Both the position numbers and the translations under genes were made by a program. DNA of 60,535 bases from the NCBI GenBank assembly GCA_029558435.1, contig JAKQEZ010000197.1, positions 1 to 60,535 on the forward strand. Reading direction: 5' to 3'. Positions 35,218-44,288 of this stretch are shown here, in pieces. Numbering within the stretch: the first letter of the stretch is position 1; each line of letters starts with the position of its first letter. This stretch comes from Bacteroidota bacterium (GTDB taxonomy: Bacteria > Bacteroidota > Bacteroidia > Flavobacteriales > Crocinitomicaceae). The notes beneath the pieces are model-generated. The model had not been told where the DNA came from. It saw nothing but the letters and a program-made list of their open reading frames with translations, and ran no database searches.

Positions 35218-35874
35218 ATGAAATCATTTTTTAGATTTATTTCTTACGTTTTTATTCCCTTGGCAATGCCTTTATTTGCATTGTTAATTGTTTTTTACAC
35301 ACCAACCTACATTGATTTTAAAACACAAATCAATTCGCTTTATTTCATTGAGCCTTCATTTAAAAAATTCTTTTTTAATGCTTTTGCACTTTTTTGTTGG
35401 CTGTTTCCAGTAGTTACACTTGTTGTAATGAAGCTTTCTAAACAAATTAGCTCCATTGAATTGCACCACCAAAAAGAACGTTTTTTACCCATGGTAATGA
35501 CAGGTGCTTTTTTGGTAATGTTGTTAATTATGCTGTATAAATTCAATGAACAATTAACGCTTTCTAAACATTTATTTGCATTGGTTTATGCCGGAATTAT
35601 TGCATCAATTGTGTATGCTACAATTAATTTCTTTCAAAAAATTAGTTTGCACGCAGCAGGTGCAGGCTTATTTTTAGGCTTTCTTTTTGCCTATTATCAA
35701 GAACAATCCATTGCTGTTATGTGGCCAATTTATGTGGCTTGCCTATTAAGCGGAACAATTGTTGCAGCGCGCATGTACCTGCAAAAACATTCTAATAAAG
35801 AACTTTTATTAGGTTTTAGTATTGGATTTGTTATTGCATTTGTAACAGATTTTTTATTAATTTTATATTTTTAA
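35218..35874 (+). CDS. Polytopic membrane protein (PAP2-like resemblance)
   Basis: The 218-residue protein has about seven hydrophobic segments (near 7-28, 52-72, 90-108, 118-135, 142-162, 168-185 and 196-218). HHQKERFLPM and KISLHAAGAGLFLGF recall PAP2-superfamily membrane proteins, but a full phosphatase motif is not evident, so catalytic activity is doubtful. Its ATG follows the rpoN stop directly, so translation is probably coupled. Confidence 0.65.
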   Translation: MKSFFRFISYVFIPLAMPLFALLIVFYTPTYIDFKTQINSLYFIEPSFKKFFFNAFALFCWLFPVVTLVVMKLSKQISSIELHHQKERFLPMVMTGAFLVMLLIMLYKFNEQLTLSKHLFALVYAGIIASIVYATINFFQKISLHAAGAGLFLGFLFAYYQEQSIAVMWPIYVACLLSGTIVAARMYLQKHSNKELLLGFSIGFVIAFVTDFLLILYF

Positions 35875-35882
35875 TTTAAACT

Positions 35883-36677
35883 ATGAAGTACTCTTTATTC
35901 ATTTTTCTTTTTATTTCATTAATTGTTAGCAGTTGTGGTTCAAGCAATGGTGGAGGACAAGGTATTAACCTATTTACTATTGAACAAGACAAAGAATTAG
36001 GCGCACAAGTGGCAGCAGAAATTGCCTCTGATCCTAAAACGTATCCCATCTTAGATGCTACTAAATATGCATCGGTTTACCAATATGTAAACAATATTCG
36101 CGATAAAATATTAAACGCTGGAAATGTAGCGCACCGCAACGATTTTAAATGGGAAGTAAAAATCATACACAATGACTCAACCATCAATGCATTTTGCACA
36201 CCAGGAGGTTATATCTATGTTTATACAGGTATTTTAAAATTTTTAGATTCAGAAGATCAATTAGCAGGGGTTTTGGGACACGAAATTGCACATGCTGATA
36301 TGCGTCATTCAACACGTCAGATGACAACAATGTATGGTATTCAAACTTTATTGGATATCTTGGCTGGCAACCGCGAAATGTTAAAAACAGTTACTTCTGG
36401 TTTGATTGGATTAAAGTTTTCTAGAAATCACGAGACTGAAGCAGATGAACGTTCTGTACACTATTTATGTGCAACAGACTACAACGCTGATGGTGGAGCT
36501 GGCTTTTTTGAAAAAATTCAACGTCAAGGTGGTTCACAAGTTCCTGAATTTTTAAGCACGCACCCTAATCCAGAAAATAGAATTGAGAATTTCCACAATC
36601 AAAAAACTACAAAAGGTTGTACAGGCAATAAAACATACGCTACAGAATACAAAGCAATGGTGAAAAAATTGCCATAA
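35883..36677 (+). CDS. M48-family metalloprotease lipoprotein
   Basis: It is an envelope zinc protease, probably in quality control of outer-membrane proteins (BepA/LoiP-like). The 264 residues include a lipobox (LIVSSC, Cys at 18), the zinc site HEIAH at 133-137 followed by ADMRHSTRQ, and the downstream third ligand in FSRNHETEADERSVHYL. NAFCTPGGYIYVYTGIL before the site is typical of M48. The 8-bp gap to the membrane-protein gene implies one operon. Confidence 0.92.
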   Translation: MKYSLFIFLFISLIVSSCGSSNGGGQGINLFTIEQDKELGAQVAAEIASDPKTYPILDATKYASVYQYVNNIRDKILNAGNVAHRNDFKWEVKIIHNDSTINAFCTPGGYIYVYTGILKFLDSEDQLAGVLGHEIAHADMRHSTRQMTTMYGIQTLLDILAGNREMLKTVTSGLIGLKFSRNHETEADERSVHYLCATDYNADGGAGFFEKIQRQGGSQVPEFLSTHPNPENRIENFHNQKTTKGCTGNKTYATEYKAMVKKLP

Positions 36678-36697
36678 TTAATTTTAAGCATACTACT

Positions 36698-37693
36698 ATG
36701 AAGTCAAAAAGAACATCCATTGACGATATTGCCAAAGCTGTTGGCGTTTCAAAGGCAACCGTATCATTTGTTTTGAACGGTAAAGGCGACCAATTCAATA
36801 TCAGCAAGGCAAAGCAGAAAATAATTCACGATACGGCAAAAGAAATGCAGTATGTGCCTAATTTCTTTGCTAAAAGTTTGCGCCAGGGATCTACAAAAAC
36901 CGTTGGTTTAGTGGTGTCGGATATTTCCAATTTGTTTTATGCAGAATTGAGTAAATCCATCCAAGAGCAACTTTATGAAAATGGTTACAATGTATTTATT
37001 GTCAACACTAATGATGACAAACAATTGGAAATCAATTTAATGCGTGAATTGTTTCAACGTTCTATTGACGGACTTATTCTATCGCCTAGCAATGATGTAG
37101 AAACACTTAAGCCGGTGTTTAATGAAACTTCCATTCCGGTTGTAATTGCGGATAGACCAATAGCAGAAGATATTGATTTTGTTGGAGTTGACAACTATGC
37201 AGAAGCTAAAAAGTTAGTTTCAAAATTTTCTAAAAAACCTAAAAAATTAGCAGTCATTTTGCAAACCAACAGTATGGTAATTACCCTTGAACAACGTATA
37301 AAAGGTGCTGAGGCTGCTTGCAAAGAGTTGAACATTCCCATGCAATTGGTGCAACTTTCAACCGAACAAGAAAAAGCAACAAAAGACATTAAAAAATTGT
37401 TGGAAGATGGATACGATTCTTTCTTAGTTTTGAATAATGTGGTGGTTTTAAAATTGTTGGCAAGTTTAAGAAACAACCAAGTAAAGGTGGGCAAAGATGT
37501 TCGACTTATTTGTTTTGACGATGCTGAAATTTTTGATTTTATTGAACCTGCCATTACAGCTCTTCGTCAGCCAATTAAAGAAATTGGAGAACAAGCAGTT
37601 GAACGCATGCTAACACGTTTATCCAAAAAGGATGCGCAAGCAGGTGTGCAAAATCTAAGAGAATGCGTGTTAATTGAACGCAACTCGCATTAA
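36698..37693 (+). CDS. LacI-family transcriptional regulator
   Basis: It is a DNA-binding repressor or activator responding to a small molecule, usually a sugar. The N-terminal helix-turn-helix is SIDDIAKAVGVSKATVSFVLNGKG (at 7-30), with the hinge helix YVPNFFAKSLRQGSTKTVGLV after it. The rest is a periplasmic-binding-like effector domain (VVSDISNLFYAELSKSIQEQ, DGLILSPSND, ICFDDAEIFDFIEPAITALRQP). At 331 residues it is normal. It lies 20 bp after the M48 gene. The effector and the target operon are not evident; no sugar-use genes are nearby. Confidence 0.93.
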   Translation: MKSKRTSIDDIAKAVGVSKATVSFVLNGKGDQFNISKAKQKIIHDTAKEMQYVPNFFAKSLRQGSTKTVGLVVSDISNLFYAELSKSIQEQLYENGYNVFIVNTNDDKQLEINLMRELFQRSIDGLILSPSNDVETLKPVFNETSIPVVIADRPIAEDIDFVGVDNYAEAKKLVSKFSKKPKKLAVILQTNSMVITLEQRIKGAEAACKELNIPMQLVQLSTEQEKATKDIKKLLEDGYDSFLVLNNVVVLKLLASLRNNQVKVGKDVRLICFDDAEIFDFIEPAITALRQPIKEIGEQAVERMLTRLSKKDAQAGVQNLRECVLIERNSH

Positions 37694-37696
37694 AAA

Positions 37697-38314
37697 CTAT
37701 AAAAAAGGAGCGTTTTGAGGGAATAAAATAGCATTTAATCCTGCTTTTTTAGCACCTTCCACGTGTTGCTGACTGTCGTCAATAAACAAAACATCTTGTG
37801 GTTTCACTTGCATTTGCTCGCAAACATATAAAAACGTTTCTGGATGCGGTTTACGCAAGTGAATGTGGTGTGAAAAAAACATGAAATCAAAATGTTCTAC
37901 CAATTTTCTGTCGGTAATTTCCAACATTTTGCGGTTAGCATATTCTTCGTGAATATCGTTGATGTTACTCAATAAACCAACCGTTTTTTCTTGTTTTAAT
38001 TGCAATAAGAAATCAAGTTTTTCGGCTGTAAATCCTTTAATCATTGCGTTCCAAGCAGCAACAATTTCGTTGGGTGAACAATCTACACCAATTAATTCTT
38101 TCAATTTATTGATAAAAAACGGACTTGAAATTTGTCCTGTTTCGTATTTGTCAAACAAATCTGTTTGCAAGGCTTGCGAGTAAATTTCATGAAAATTACT
38201 ACATCCTTTTTCTTGAAATGCTTTGATGGTATTGTTGTAATCCAAATCGGCAATAACCCCTCCTAAATCGAATAGAATTGTATTGTAATTCTTAATTTCT
38301 TCACTTAAAATCAT
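37697..38314 (-). CDS. HAD-IA family hydrolase (YihX-like)
   Basis: It is a probable phosphatase of the haloacid dehalogenase superfamily. Motif I is FDLGGVIADLD: the nucleophile Asp is present, but the usual second Asp two residues later is Gly, as in the YihX group (which has DLGN). Motif II is VGLLSNIND, the motif III Lys lies in RKPHPETF and motif IV is VLFIDDSQQHVEGAKKAG. I start at the Met at 38314 (MILSEEIKNY, 205 residues); the upstream MAEYQHICT extension has no family support. It converges on the LacI gene with 3 bp between stops. Confidence 0.87.
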   Translation of the reverse strand: MILSEEIKNYNTILFDLGGVIADLDYNNTIKAFQEKGCSNFHEIYSQALQTDLFDKYETGQISSPFFINKLKELIGVDCSPNEIVAAWNAMIKGFTAEKLDFLLQLKQEKTVGLLSNINDIHEEYANRKMLEITDRKLVEHFDFMFFSHHIHLRKPHPETFLYVCEQMQVKPQDVLFIDDSQQHVEGAKKAGLNAILFPQNAPFL

Positions 38315-38453
38315 GGTGCAAATATGCTGATATTCTGCCAAAAAATCATCATCCCAATAGAGATTATTGCTGTTTTGAGATAAAATCCAATAAAATTAGC
38401 TGCGCAGTGTTATTAATTTACGTTAATATCCTATTTTCATGACTAATTTTATG

Positions 38454-38461
38454 TAGTTTTG
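38454..38461 (+). promoter_or_regulatory. Probable -7 box for the paired envelope protein genes
   Basis: TAGTTTTG matches TAnnTTTG and lies 18 bp before the ATG at 38480. It overlaps an in-frame ATG at 38459, which therefore cannot be the start if the box is real. Confidence 0.5.
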
Positions 38462-38479
38462 TATCTAAAATTAATCTCT

Positions 38480-40363
38480 ATGAAGCATTTAGCTTTACTA
38501 ATTCTTACCACAATCGGCTTTACAGCTTTTGGTCAAAAATCAGAAGAATTGATCCCAAAAGAAGCTGTAACTGTATTGAGTTTAAACAACTTGTCTATTT
38601 TCCAAAAAGTATCCATCGATGAATTGATACAATACGATTTTATGATGGATATTCAACAAGAATTGTTTGATGGATCAACTTCAGGAAAATCAATCAAAGA
38701 TGCTGGAATTGACTTCAACCAAAAACTCAATGTGTTTTACGGACGTTCTTATGATTACGAGATTTCTGGTTTTACCTTCGGAATTACCGACTTAAACAAG
38801 TTTTTTGAAGCGTTTGACGATTTTGATAAAGAAGAATCCAACTATCCAGGTGTGCAATATTATAGCTCCTTTTTTAATCGTTTGATAATTAAAGGAAACA
38901 GCGGTTTGTTGATTCGCGTGGAACCGTTGGAAATGCGTATTAACGACATGACTGATTCTCTTTGGTATGCACGTGGAAACGAATATTATCAAGGTGCTTA
39001 CGATGATGATTACATGATTGATAACGTAGAAGAAAACATATTGGATGTTGAAACGGAAGAAGTTATCAACGAAGAGCAAATGTTTGAAGATTCAGTTAGC
39101 AATACCGAAGAACCTGTGTTTGAAGAGGTGAAAGACATAGTTTCTGGAAAAACTTATTGGGAATTGAGAGATAGTATTTCTGTTTCTATGCAAGGGATTT
39201 ATTTGGCTGAATTGCTGAACGATATGTTTGCAAATAACCAAAACTTGATGGACTCGGATACTCGTTTTGCAACGCAAATGAGCAATGCTTCGGATGGTGT
39301 ATTTTACTTGGATAACTCTAGAAATTTTGAGAAAAATCAAAGTTTTTGGTACATCCGAACTATGTTGCCAGGATTGTTTCACGAACTTAAAGACATTTAT
39401 CAAGGCAACGTAGTTTTGGGCGACATTTACTTGAACGAAAAAAGCATAGAGTTTAAGGTTTCATCTAACTATGGCGATAAATTAGGTTCGGTTTACCAAC
39501 AATTGAACGACACCAAATTTGATAAAAACATCTTAAAATACATTGATAAAAACAGTTCTTCGTTTTTTACCTACAATGTTAATTTGAGAAATGCCTACGA
39601 AAAGGCTTATGAAGTGTTGGTGCCAATTTTGGATAAAGAAGACAACGAGGAAATTGCAGCTTCGTTATTGGTGTTAGACCTTTTGAATGAATACGTGAAC
39701 AAAGATGCGCTTTTTGGAAGTGTGAAAGGAAGTGTTTTTGGTTCATTTAATGGTATCAAAAAAGTAAAAACTAAGAAAATTATTTTTGATTACGACGAAG
39801 ATACGTTTGAATATACCGAACATGAGGTGGAGGCTGAAGAAGAAATGCCGATTTTCACGTTTGGACTTTCATCGGAGCGTACGGATATTTTTGACAAAGT
39901 GTTGAGTCGCCTAACAAAAATCAATAAAAACTTAGAAAAAAAAGAAGGTTATTGGATGGTGAGCAATGCCATTTTAGAATCAGCACCTCTCTACATCGTT
40001 AACAAAAACGGTTTGTTGATTTTCTCAAACGACGAAGATTTTGCCATCAATCACAACAATGGTTACGGCATCAATGCAATTACGGGTAAAAAAGCCAAAG
40101 AAATTAAGTCGAATGGGTTTATGTTTGCCGAAGTTGATTGGGGAAAAACCATTGATAAATTGCCACGCGACCTATTTAACGGTGAGCAAAACGAAATCAT
40201 TGATGCCATGCGTGGTAAAGGTGGGTTTATGAAATTAACCTCCACCAAAACAACCAGAAAAAATACAAAATTCAACTTGGTGTATACGTTTGACAGCAAG
40301 TATGAGAATTCTGGAAAATACATTCTTGATTTTGTAAATAGCATTTATTTGATTTCAAAATAG
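38480..40363 (+). CDS. Secreted protein, DUF4836-like
   Basis: The 627-residue protein has a signal peptide (MKHLALLILTTIGFTAFGQ). It starts with the pattern seen in DUF4836-like envelope proteins: IPKEAVTVLSLNNLSIFQKV, then a domain reporting on size (FGITDLNKFFEAFDDF). An acidic, low-complexity insertion lies at about 175-220 (DDDYMIDNVEENILDVETEE). The C-terminal half has FAEVDWGKTIDKLPRDLF and a beta-rich end. Function unknown. It is 6 bp before a second gene with a similar theme, so they probably act together at the envelope. Family call is moderate. Confidence 0.65.
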   Translation: MKHLALLILTTIGFTAFGQKSEELIPKEAVTVLSLNNLSIFQKVSIDELIQYDFMMDIQQELFDGSTSGKSIKDAGIDFNQKLNVFYGRSYDYEISGFTFGITDLNKFFEAFDDFDKEESNYPGVQYYSSFFNRLIIKGNSGLLIRVEPLEMRINDMTDSLWYARGNEYYQGAYDDDYMIDNVEENILDVETEEVINEEQMFEDSVSNTEEPVFEEVKDIVSGKTYWELRDSISVSMQGIYLAELLNDMFANNQNLMDSDTRFATQMSNASDGVFYLDNSRNFEKNQSFWYIRTMLPGLFHELKDIYQGNVVLGDIYLNEKSIEFKVSSNYGDKLGSVYQQLNDTKFDKNILKYIDKNSSSFFTYNVNLRNAYEKAYEVLVPILDKEDNEEIAASLLVLDLLNEYVNKDALFGSVKGSVFGSFNGIKKVKTKKIIFDYDEDTFEYTEHEVEAEEEMPIFTFGLSSERTDIFDKVLSRLTKINKNLEKKEGYWMVSNAILESAPLYIVNKNGLLIFSNDEDFAINHNNGYGINAITGKKAKEIKSNGFMFAEVDWGKTIDKLPRDLFNGEQNEIIDAMRGKGGFMKLTSTKTTRKNTKFNLVYTFDSKYENSGKYILDFVNSIYLISK

Positions 40364-40369
40364 GGGCAA

Positions 40370-41707
40370 ATGTTGCGTAAACTGACGCTTATTTTTGTGT
40401 TGGCTGTGTTATTTGGTGCATTTTTAATAGTGCGTCCCTATATCAATCGTCCTGATCCGCTACCAACTATTGAAGATCGTTTGCCCGACGCCGAATACAT
40501 GGCAACGGTAGATTGCATCCGATTGGCGCGCGAGGTGAGCGGCATGATGTTTTATTACAAAATTTCGTACCGCGATTTTCTTTCTCCAGAGTTTATTTTA
40601 ACGCAAGCCAAATCGTATGGTTTGGATTTGCAAAAAACCTCCTATTTCTTCGGCAATAGCAACGGCGAATTTGGTGTTTTGGCCAATTTGATTGATAGCA
40701 CTCGCCTCAACCAGGGAATTGAAAAATTAAAGTATTTTTTTGAGACTAAAGAATATAAAATTCAAAAGCAAAAAGTCATTAAGTTGGTCGACCACAATGC
40801 GTATTTGTTTTATGGCAACGATTACATTTGCTATTACCAAGGCAACGACATCAAAAAGCAAATTAAGCGCATTTGTTATGCCGAAAATAGCCATATTTCG
40901 CCCAACTGGGTAGAGTTGATCAACCAAAAACATTACATTGACAAATGTGCCATTATTAGTTCCAAATTGCCCGATTTTGATGTTTTAAACATTGAGCATG
41001 CGTTGGCTTATCCGTTGTTTGACTCAACCGGCGTGACCTTTAATTTGCAAATAAAAACAAAAGACACCATTCCGTTTAAGCTCAAAGAAGGCGGACCCGA
41101 TTTTGTGCAAGGCACCTTTACCAAAATGGCGATGAACCTGCATTTGGATCCAACGTATTTAAAAAACCATCCCGAACATCCGCTTTATCAATACTTGCTC
41201 AATATGCGCACACGTATTCGTTTACCTATCAAAGATTTTATTTCTAACTGGGGGGGCGATTTATCGTTTCACCAAGGTGGTTGGGTCAATGTGAAGCAAA
41301 ATTACATTGAATCGGAGTTGGACGATAATTTTAACATTACCGAAGTGGTGCGCACCAAGGAAACAAAGGTGCCTGGTTTTGCTATGTATTACTCGCTTGC
41401 CGAAAACTCACAACGTTTCAAAGATTTGATGCTGCGCAAGGGATTTGTTACCGAGCAAGAGGGGAAATTTCACTTTTTGTTGTCGCCACCATTGAACTTT
41501 GCACGCACAAAAAACAACGAAGAAATATTTTATGCTGCCAGCGTGTTGCCCAAAACCATTCGTTCGGTTAAATCCTACGTAATGTGGTCGAGTATGCGCA
41601 CCAAATTTACCGCCAAAATCGACAGTATTTCTACCTTCAATTTTTATGGCAGTCTAAATTTCAGCCTCAAAAACATTTTGCAAAAAGAAAAGTTGACAGA
41701 TGAGTGA
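40370..41707 (+). CDS. Membrane-anchored protein related to the preceding one
   Basis: The 445-residue protein has one N-terminal membrane anchor (TLIFVLAVLFGAFLIV, about 5-20) and a large extracytoplasmic part. DRLPDAEYMATVDCIRLAREVSGMMFYY near the start parallels VTVLSLNNLSIFQKV of its neighbour, as does FGNSNGEFGVLANLIDSTRLNQGI. I therefore read it as a distant partner or paralogue. GC content and codon choice (GCC, GCG, CGC) look higher than in neighbours. No enzyme motif was recognised. Confidence 0.65.
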   Translation: MLRKLTLIFVLAVLFGAFLIVRPYINRPDPLPTIEDRLPDAEYMATVDCIRLAREVSGMMFYYKISYRDFLSPEFILTQAKSYGLDLQKTSYFFGNSNGEFGVLANLIDSTRLNQGIEKLKYFFETKEYKIQKQKVIKLVDHNAYLFYGNDYICYYQGNDIKKQIKRICYAENSHISPNWVELINQKHYIDKCAIISSKLPDFDVLNIEHALAYPLFDSTGVTFNLQIKTKDTIPFKLKEGGPDFVQGTFTKMAMNLHLDPTYLKNHPEHPLYQYLLNMRTRIRLPIKDFISNWGGDLSFHQGGWVNVKQNYIESELDDNFNITEVVRTKETKVPGFAMYYSLAENSQRFKDLMLRKGFVTEQEGKFHFLLSPPLNFARTKNNEEIFYAASVLPKTIRSVKSYVMWSSMRTKFTAKIDSISTFNFYGSLNFSLKNILQKEKLTDE

Positions 41708-41762
41708 TGGTTAGCCGACTCTAAGCTTCGCTGCATCTTTCCATAAATAATGAGGCATTGGT

Positions 41763-41942
41763 TTATATATTTATTCCAAATTTTTTCAGTTTATTTAACG
41801 ATTCATACGCACGTATTAATGATTGCTCTTTAATTTTTTCCTTTTTTGCTAATGCGGTTTGAACCGTTTTAACATTGGCTAATTCAAGGTTGTCAAATAC
41901 TTTTGTATGAAATGTTTTCTTGTATTTATTTAAAACTTTCAC
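41763..41942 (-). CDS. Possible 59-residue small protein downstream of rhuM
   Basis: A GTG-started frame begins 2 bp after the rhuM stop and reads to TAA at 41763. The product is strongly basic and helical (MKVLNKYKKTFHTKVFDN, then VKTVQTALAKKEKIKEQ and ending LNKLKKFGINI). Its tight placement behind rhuM and open frame support a real small gene, but the GTG start and short length leave doubt. No family recognised. It could be a nucleic-acid-binding or antitoxin-like partner; that is speculation. Confidence 0.4.
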   Translation of the reverse strand: MKVLNKYKKTFHTKVFDNLELANVKTVQTALAKKEKIKEQSLIRAYESLNKLKKFGINI

Positions 41943-41944
41943 TA

Positions 41945-42937
41945 TTATCTCTTGTTTGTTGTTTTCTTTTCTATCGCTTTCAAACTTTCCAAATAGTTTT
42001 TTTCCGCTTCACTCAATGTTTTTTGTTGATACTTTTTGTATTCTGCTGTTGCTTTTTCCACTGCCTTTTCGTGACTGACCGTTCCTGCTCCCTGCAACAG
42101 TTTCTCTCCGCTCATTGTTAAAATCCTGTCCAAATGTTCAGCCCAATCTATCATTGTCATTGCTTGCTCTCTTTCAGCTTGTCGCTCAGCAAAGTCTAAA
42201 TACCCCGAAACGATTTGTCCTAATGAACGAAGCTCTTTTTCGTTCAGATAGTTCTTTGCTACAACAACATCTTTCAGATATGGACGACTTCCAGAGAAGG
42301 TCATCAAACCCATAAATTCTTTTTCAGCATCGGCACGATTAAAAATCGTTTCGGCTGCGGTTTGTCCGTGAACAGCGAAATGAATTTTGTTTTGTACTTT
42401 TTTAAAAAATTCAATAGAAACATCTGCTTTCGGGTCGTAATCAATACTTGTAGCGTAAATATCCAGTACCTGACGGTAAAACACTTTTTCAGAAGAACGA
42501 ATGTCTCGTATGCGTTGCAACAGTTCTTTCCAATAACCACCACCTCCCAGATTTTTCAAACGCTCATCGTCCATTGTAAAGCCTTTGCGAATGTACTCAT
42601 TCAGGCGTTTGGTTGCCCAAATTCTGAATTGTGTAGCTACTTTTGAATTGACACGATAACCCAATGAAATAATCATATCAAGATTATAGTGCTTGGTGTT
42701 GTACTTTTTACCGTCTGTGGCAGTTCGTAAGAATTTCTTACTAACTGAATTTTCTTGTAATTCTCCTTCTGAAAAAATGTTTTTTATGTGCTGTGTTATA
42801 CCAGGACGCTCTACTCCAAAAAGCAATGCTAATTGATCTTGGGTAAGCCAAACATCTTGCTCGTCCAAACGAACATCTACCGAAATTTTTTCGTCTTCAG
42901 TTTTGAAAATTACAAATTGAGAATTCGTGTTTTGCAT
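41945..42937 (-). CDS. RhuM family protein
   Basis: The RhuM family was named from a Salmonella pathogenicity island, and is common on mobile islands and inside restriction-modification operons; its activity is not known. The 330 residues are recognised by EQDVWLTQDQLALLFGVERP (winged-helix-like DNA-binding start), KKFLRTATDGKKYNTKHYNLD, MIISLGYRVNSKVATQFRIW and ATKRLNEYIRKGF. A helical region with IRSSEKVFYRQVLDIYATS follows. The C-terminus is a Lys/Glu-rich helix. It follows the 114-residue gene by 12 bp in an operon started by an HNH nuclease gene. Confidence 0.9.
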   Translation of the reverse strand: MQNTNSQFVIFKTEDEKISVDVRLDEQDVWLTQDQLALLFGVERPGITQHIKNIFSEGELQENSVSKKFLRTATDGKKYNTKHYNLDMIISLGYRVNSKVATQFRIWATKRLNEYIRKGFTMDDERLKNLGGGGYWKELLQRIRDIRSSEKVFYRQVLDIYATSIDYDPKADVSIEFFKKVQNKIHFAVHGQTAAETIFNRADAEKEFMGLMTFSGSRPYLKDVVVAKNYLNEKELRSLGQIVSGYLDFAERQAEREQAMTMIDWAEHLDRILTMSGEKLLQGAGTVSHEKAVEKATAEYKKYQQKTLSEAEKNYLESLKAIEKKTTNKR

Positions 42938-42949
42938 TGGTTTAAATTT

Positions 42950-43294
42950 TTACATTTCAGCAAACAATAAATCCAAAACTTCTGCTTCAGAAGTACAGTT
43001 GTCTATTTTTGAAGCAACCCTATCCGAAAATTCTACCAAGGTTTCATTAGGTAAAATGTATAACTCTTTTTGCCCATTATGCTCAAGAATAATGTATTCA
43101 AAAATATTTTTTCGATATAGTTTTTCTACAACCAAATCATTCTCAAAATTTAATGGAAAACTTAAACCTCTTTTATCCATTAGGTTGTAATAAGTTGCAT
43201 ACAAATCAAAATTTCTAACATTAGGAATTAGAGTTTTTGTTATTACTTCCTTTCGGGTCTGGTCATTTGTCCAGTAGTTATTACTTATGTTCAT
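42950..43294 (-). CDS. Unknown protein between HNH nuclease and RhuM
   Basis: The 114-residue cytoplasmic protein has no signal peptide, membrane segment or motif I recognise. It begins MNISNNYWTNDQTRKEVITK, has YATYYNLMDKRGLSFPLNF in the middle, and ends in an acidic helix (SEAEVLDLLFAEM). It is 3 bp after the HNH gene and 12 bp before rhuM, so it is clearly part of the operon. By position it could be an immunity, adaptor or specificity component of the cassette. Confidence 0.65.
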   Translation of the reverse strand: MNISNNYWTNDQTRKEVITKTLIPNVRNFDLYATYYNLMDKRGLSFPLNFENDLVVEKLYRKNIFEYIILEHNGQKELYILPNETLVEFSDRVASKIDNCTSEAEVLDLLFAEM

Positions 43295-43297
43295 AAC

Positions 43298-44074
43298 TTA
43301 AAAGTTTTTATTAAAAATTACATCAAGATGATACTGAATAAAGTCCTTTTTTGGAAAATATCGTTGTGGTTGAATTAGTGATTGATATTCAATCGGGGCA
43401 AAATATTTTCCATAATAATCAGTATCTTTCTTATTTTTTAATTTATCAGAAATCAAAATTTTGTATTTTTCATTTATCGCAATCAGACCTTTATCATAGG
43501 CCTTATCATACAATGCCGATAAACAAATTCCATTTTCAGGATTTAATCTTTCATCTTCATTCTTCGACCAAGGAATGATATGACTTGCAAAAAGCAATTC
43601 GGGAATATCAATACCAGTAATCGCACATTTCCCCGAATAATTAGCAATAACTATTTGTCTAAAAACATTTTGATTTACTCTTGTTTTTACTTCACGTATT
43701 TTAGTTTCACCTTTCAAATCCTTCAGGTCAAAAAGTAAATCTTCAAATTTGGTTTCAATAGTTTGATTTTCTTTTTTTGCTAAAATTTGCTCACTTTCAA
43801 AAATCAACAACTCTTTATTTTTAGCAAATTCGTCCCATATTGGTTGGCATTGTTTTATTCCACCGACCATTCCTTTTACACCTCTACTTTGATGATAAGG
43901 GTCACAGGCTGCAAAATTAGTTAGACGAATTGCAATTGAATTTACAGTTCGACCCAATAAATTTGCCATTTCAATAATCTCTGGTGTTCTGGTGTGCATT
44001 TTGCCAAAAGGTAATTTCAAATACAGATTAAAAACCAGTATAAGCTCATCTTTTGTCCAGAGTTTTCTTTCCAT
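43298..44074 (-). CDS. HNH endonuclease (putative restriction-type)
   Basis: It is a predicted DNA nuclease. The N-terminal domain (about 1-65, WTKDELILVFNLYLKLPFG, IEMANLLGRTVNSIAIRL) is a helical DNA-binding-like module found in bacterial HNH restriction proteins. The HNH_2-type core is near 165-215: CAITGIDIPELLFASHIIPW (His pair region), then DERLNPENGICLSALYDKAYD with the central Asn. I start at the Met at 44074 (MERKLWTKDE, 258 residues). The longer frame to 44128 adds a basic stretch without support. It is first in a tight operon with the unknown gene and rhuM. Confidence 0.85.
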   Translation of the reverse strand: MERKLWTKDELILVFNLYLKLPFGKMHTRTPEIIEMANLLGRTVNSIAIRLTNFAACDPYHQSRGVKGMVGGIKQCQPIWDEFAKNKELLIFESEQILAKKENQTIETKFEDLLFDLKDLKGETKIREVKTRVNQNVFRQIVIANYSGKCAITGIDIPELLFASHIIPWSKNEDERLNPENGICLSALYDKAYDKGLIAINEKYKILISDKLKNKKDTDYYGKYFAPIEYQSLIQPQRYFPKKDFIQYHLDVIFNKNF

Positions 44075-44241
44075 TTTTTGAAAATTAATTCTATTAGTTT
44101 TTATTACTTTTTTTCTAAATAAAACCACCGTTAGTTTGAAAAGTCTTAATATTTTAATTTTTTAAAAAATATTCAACAATTCATCCTTTCATCGTTGTAA
44201 AACTGTTCCAATATAGTTATTTTTTCTCCAACATCAACAAA

Positions 44242-44272
44242 AAAAGCGCTCAGTTTCCCGAACGCTTTTCCA
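44242..44272 (-). terminator. Terminator after odhB
   Basis: The stem AAAAGCG (44242-44248) pairs with CGCTTTT (44263-44269). The A-run on the left becomes a U-run in the minus-strand transcript. Confidence 0.7.
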
Positions 44273-44288
44273 TTATAAATAGTCTTGT

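Noticed and set aside
41711..41758. A 15-codon minus-strand frame (MPHYLWKDAAKLRVG) after the small ORF
   Set aside because: Too short and with no supporting signals; probably chance.
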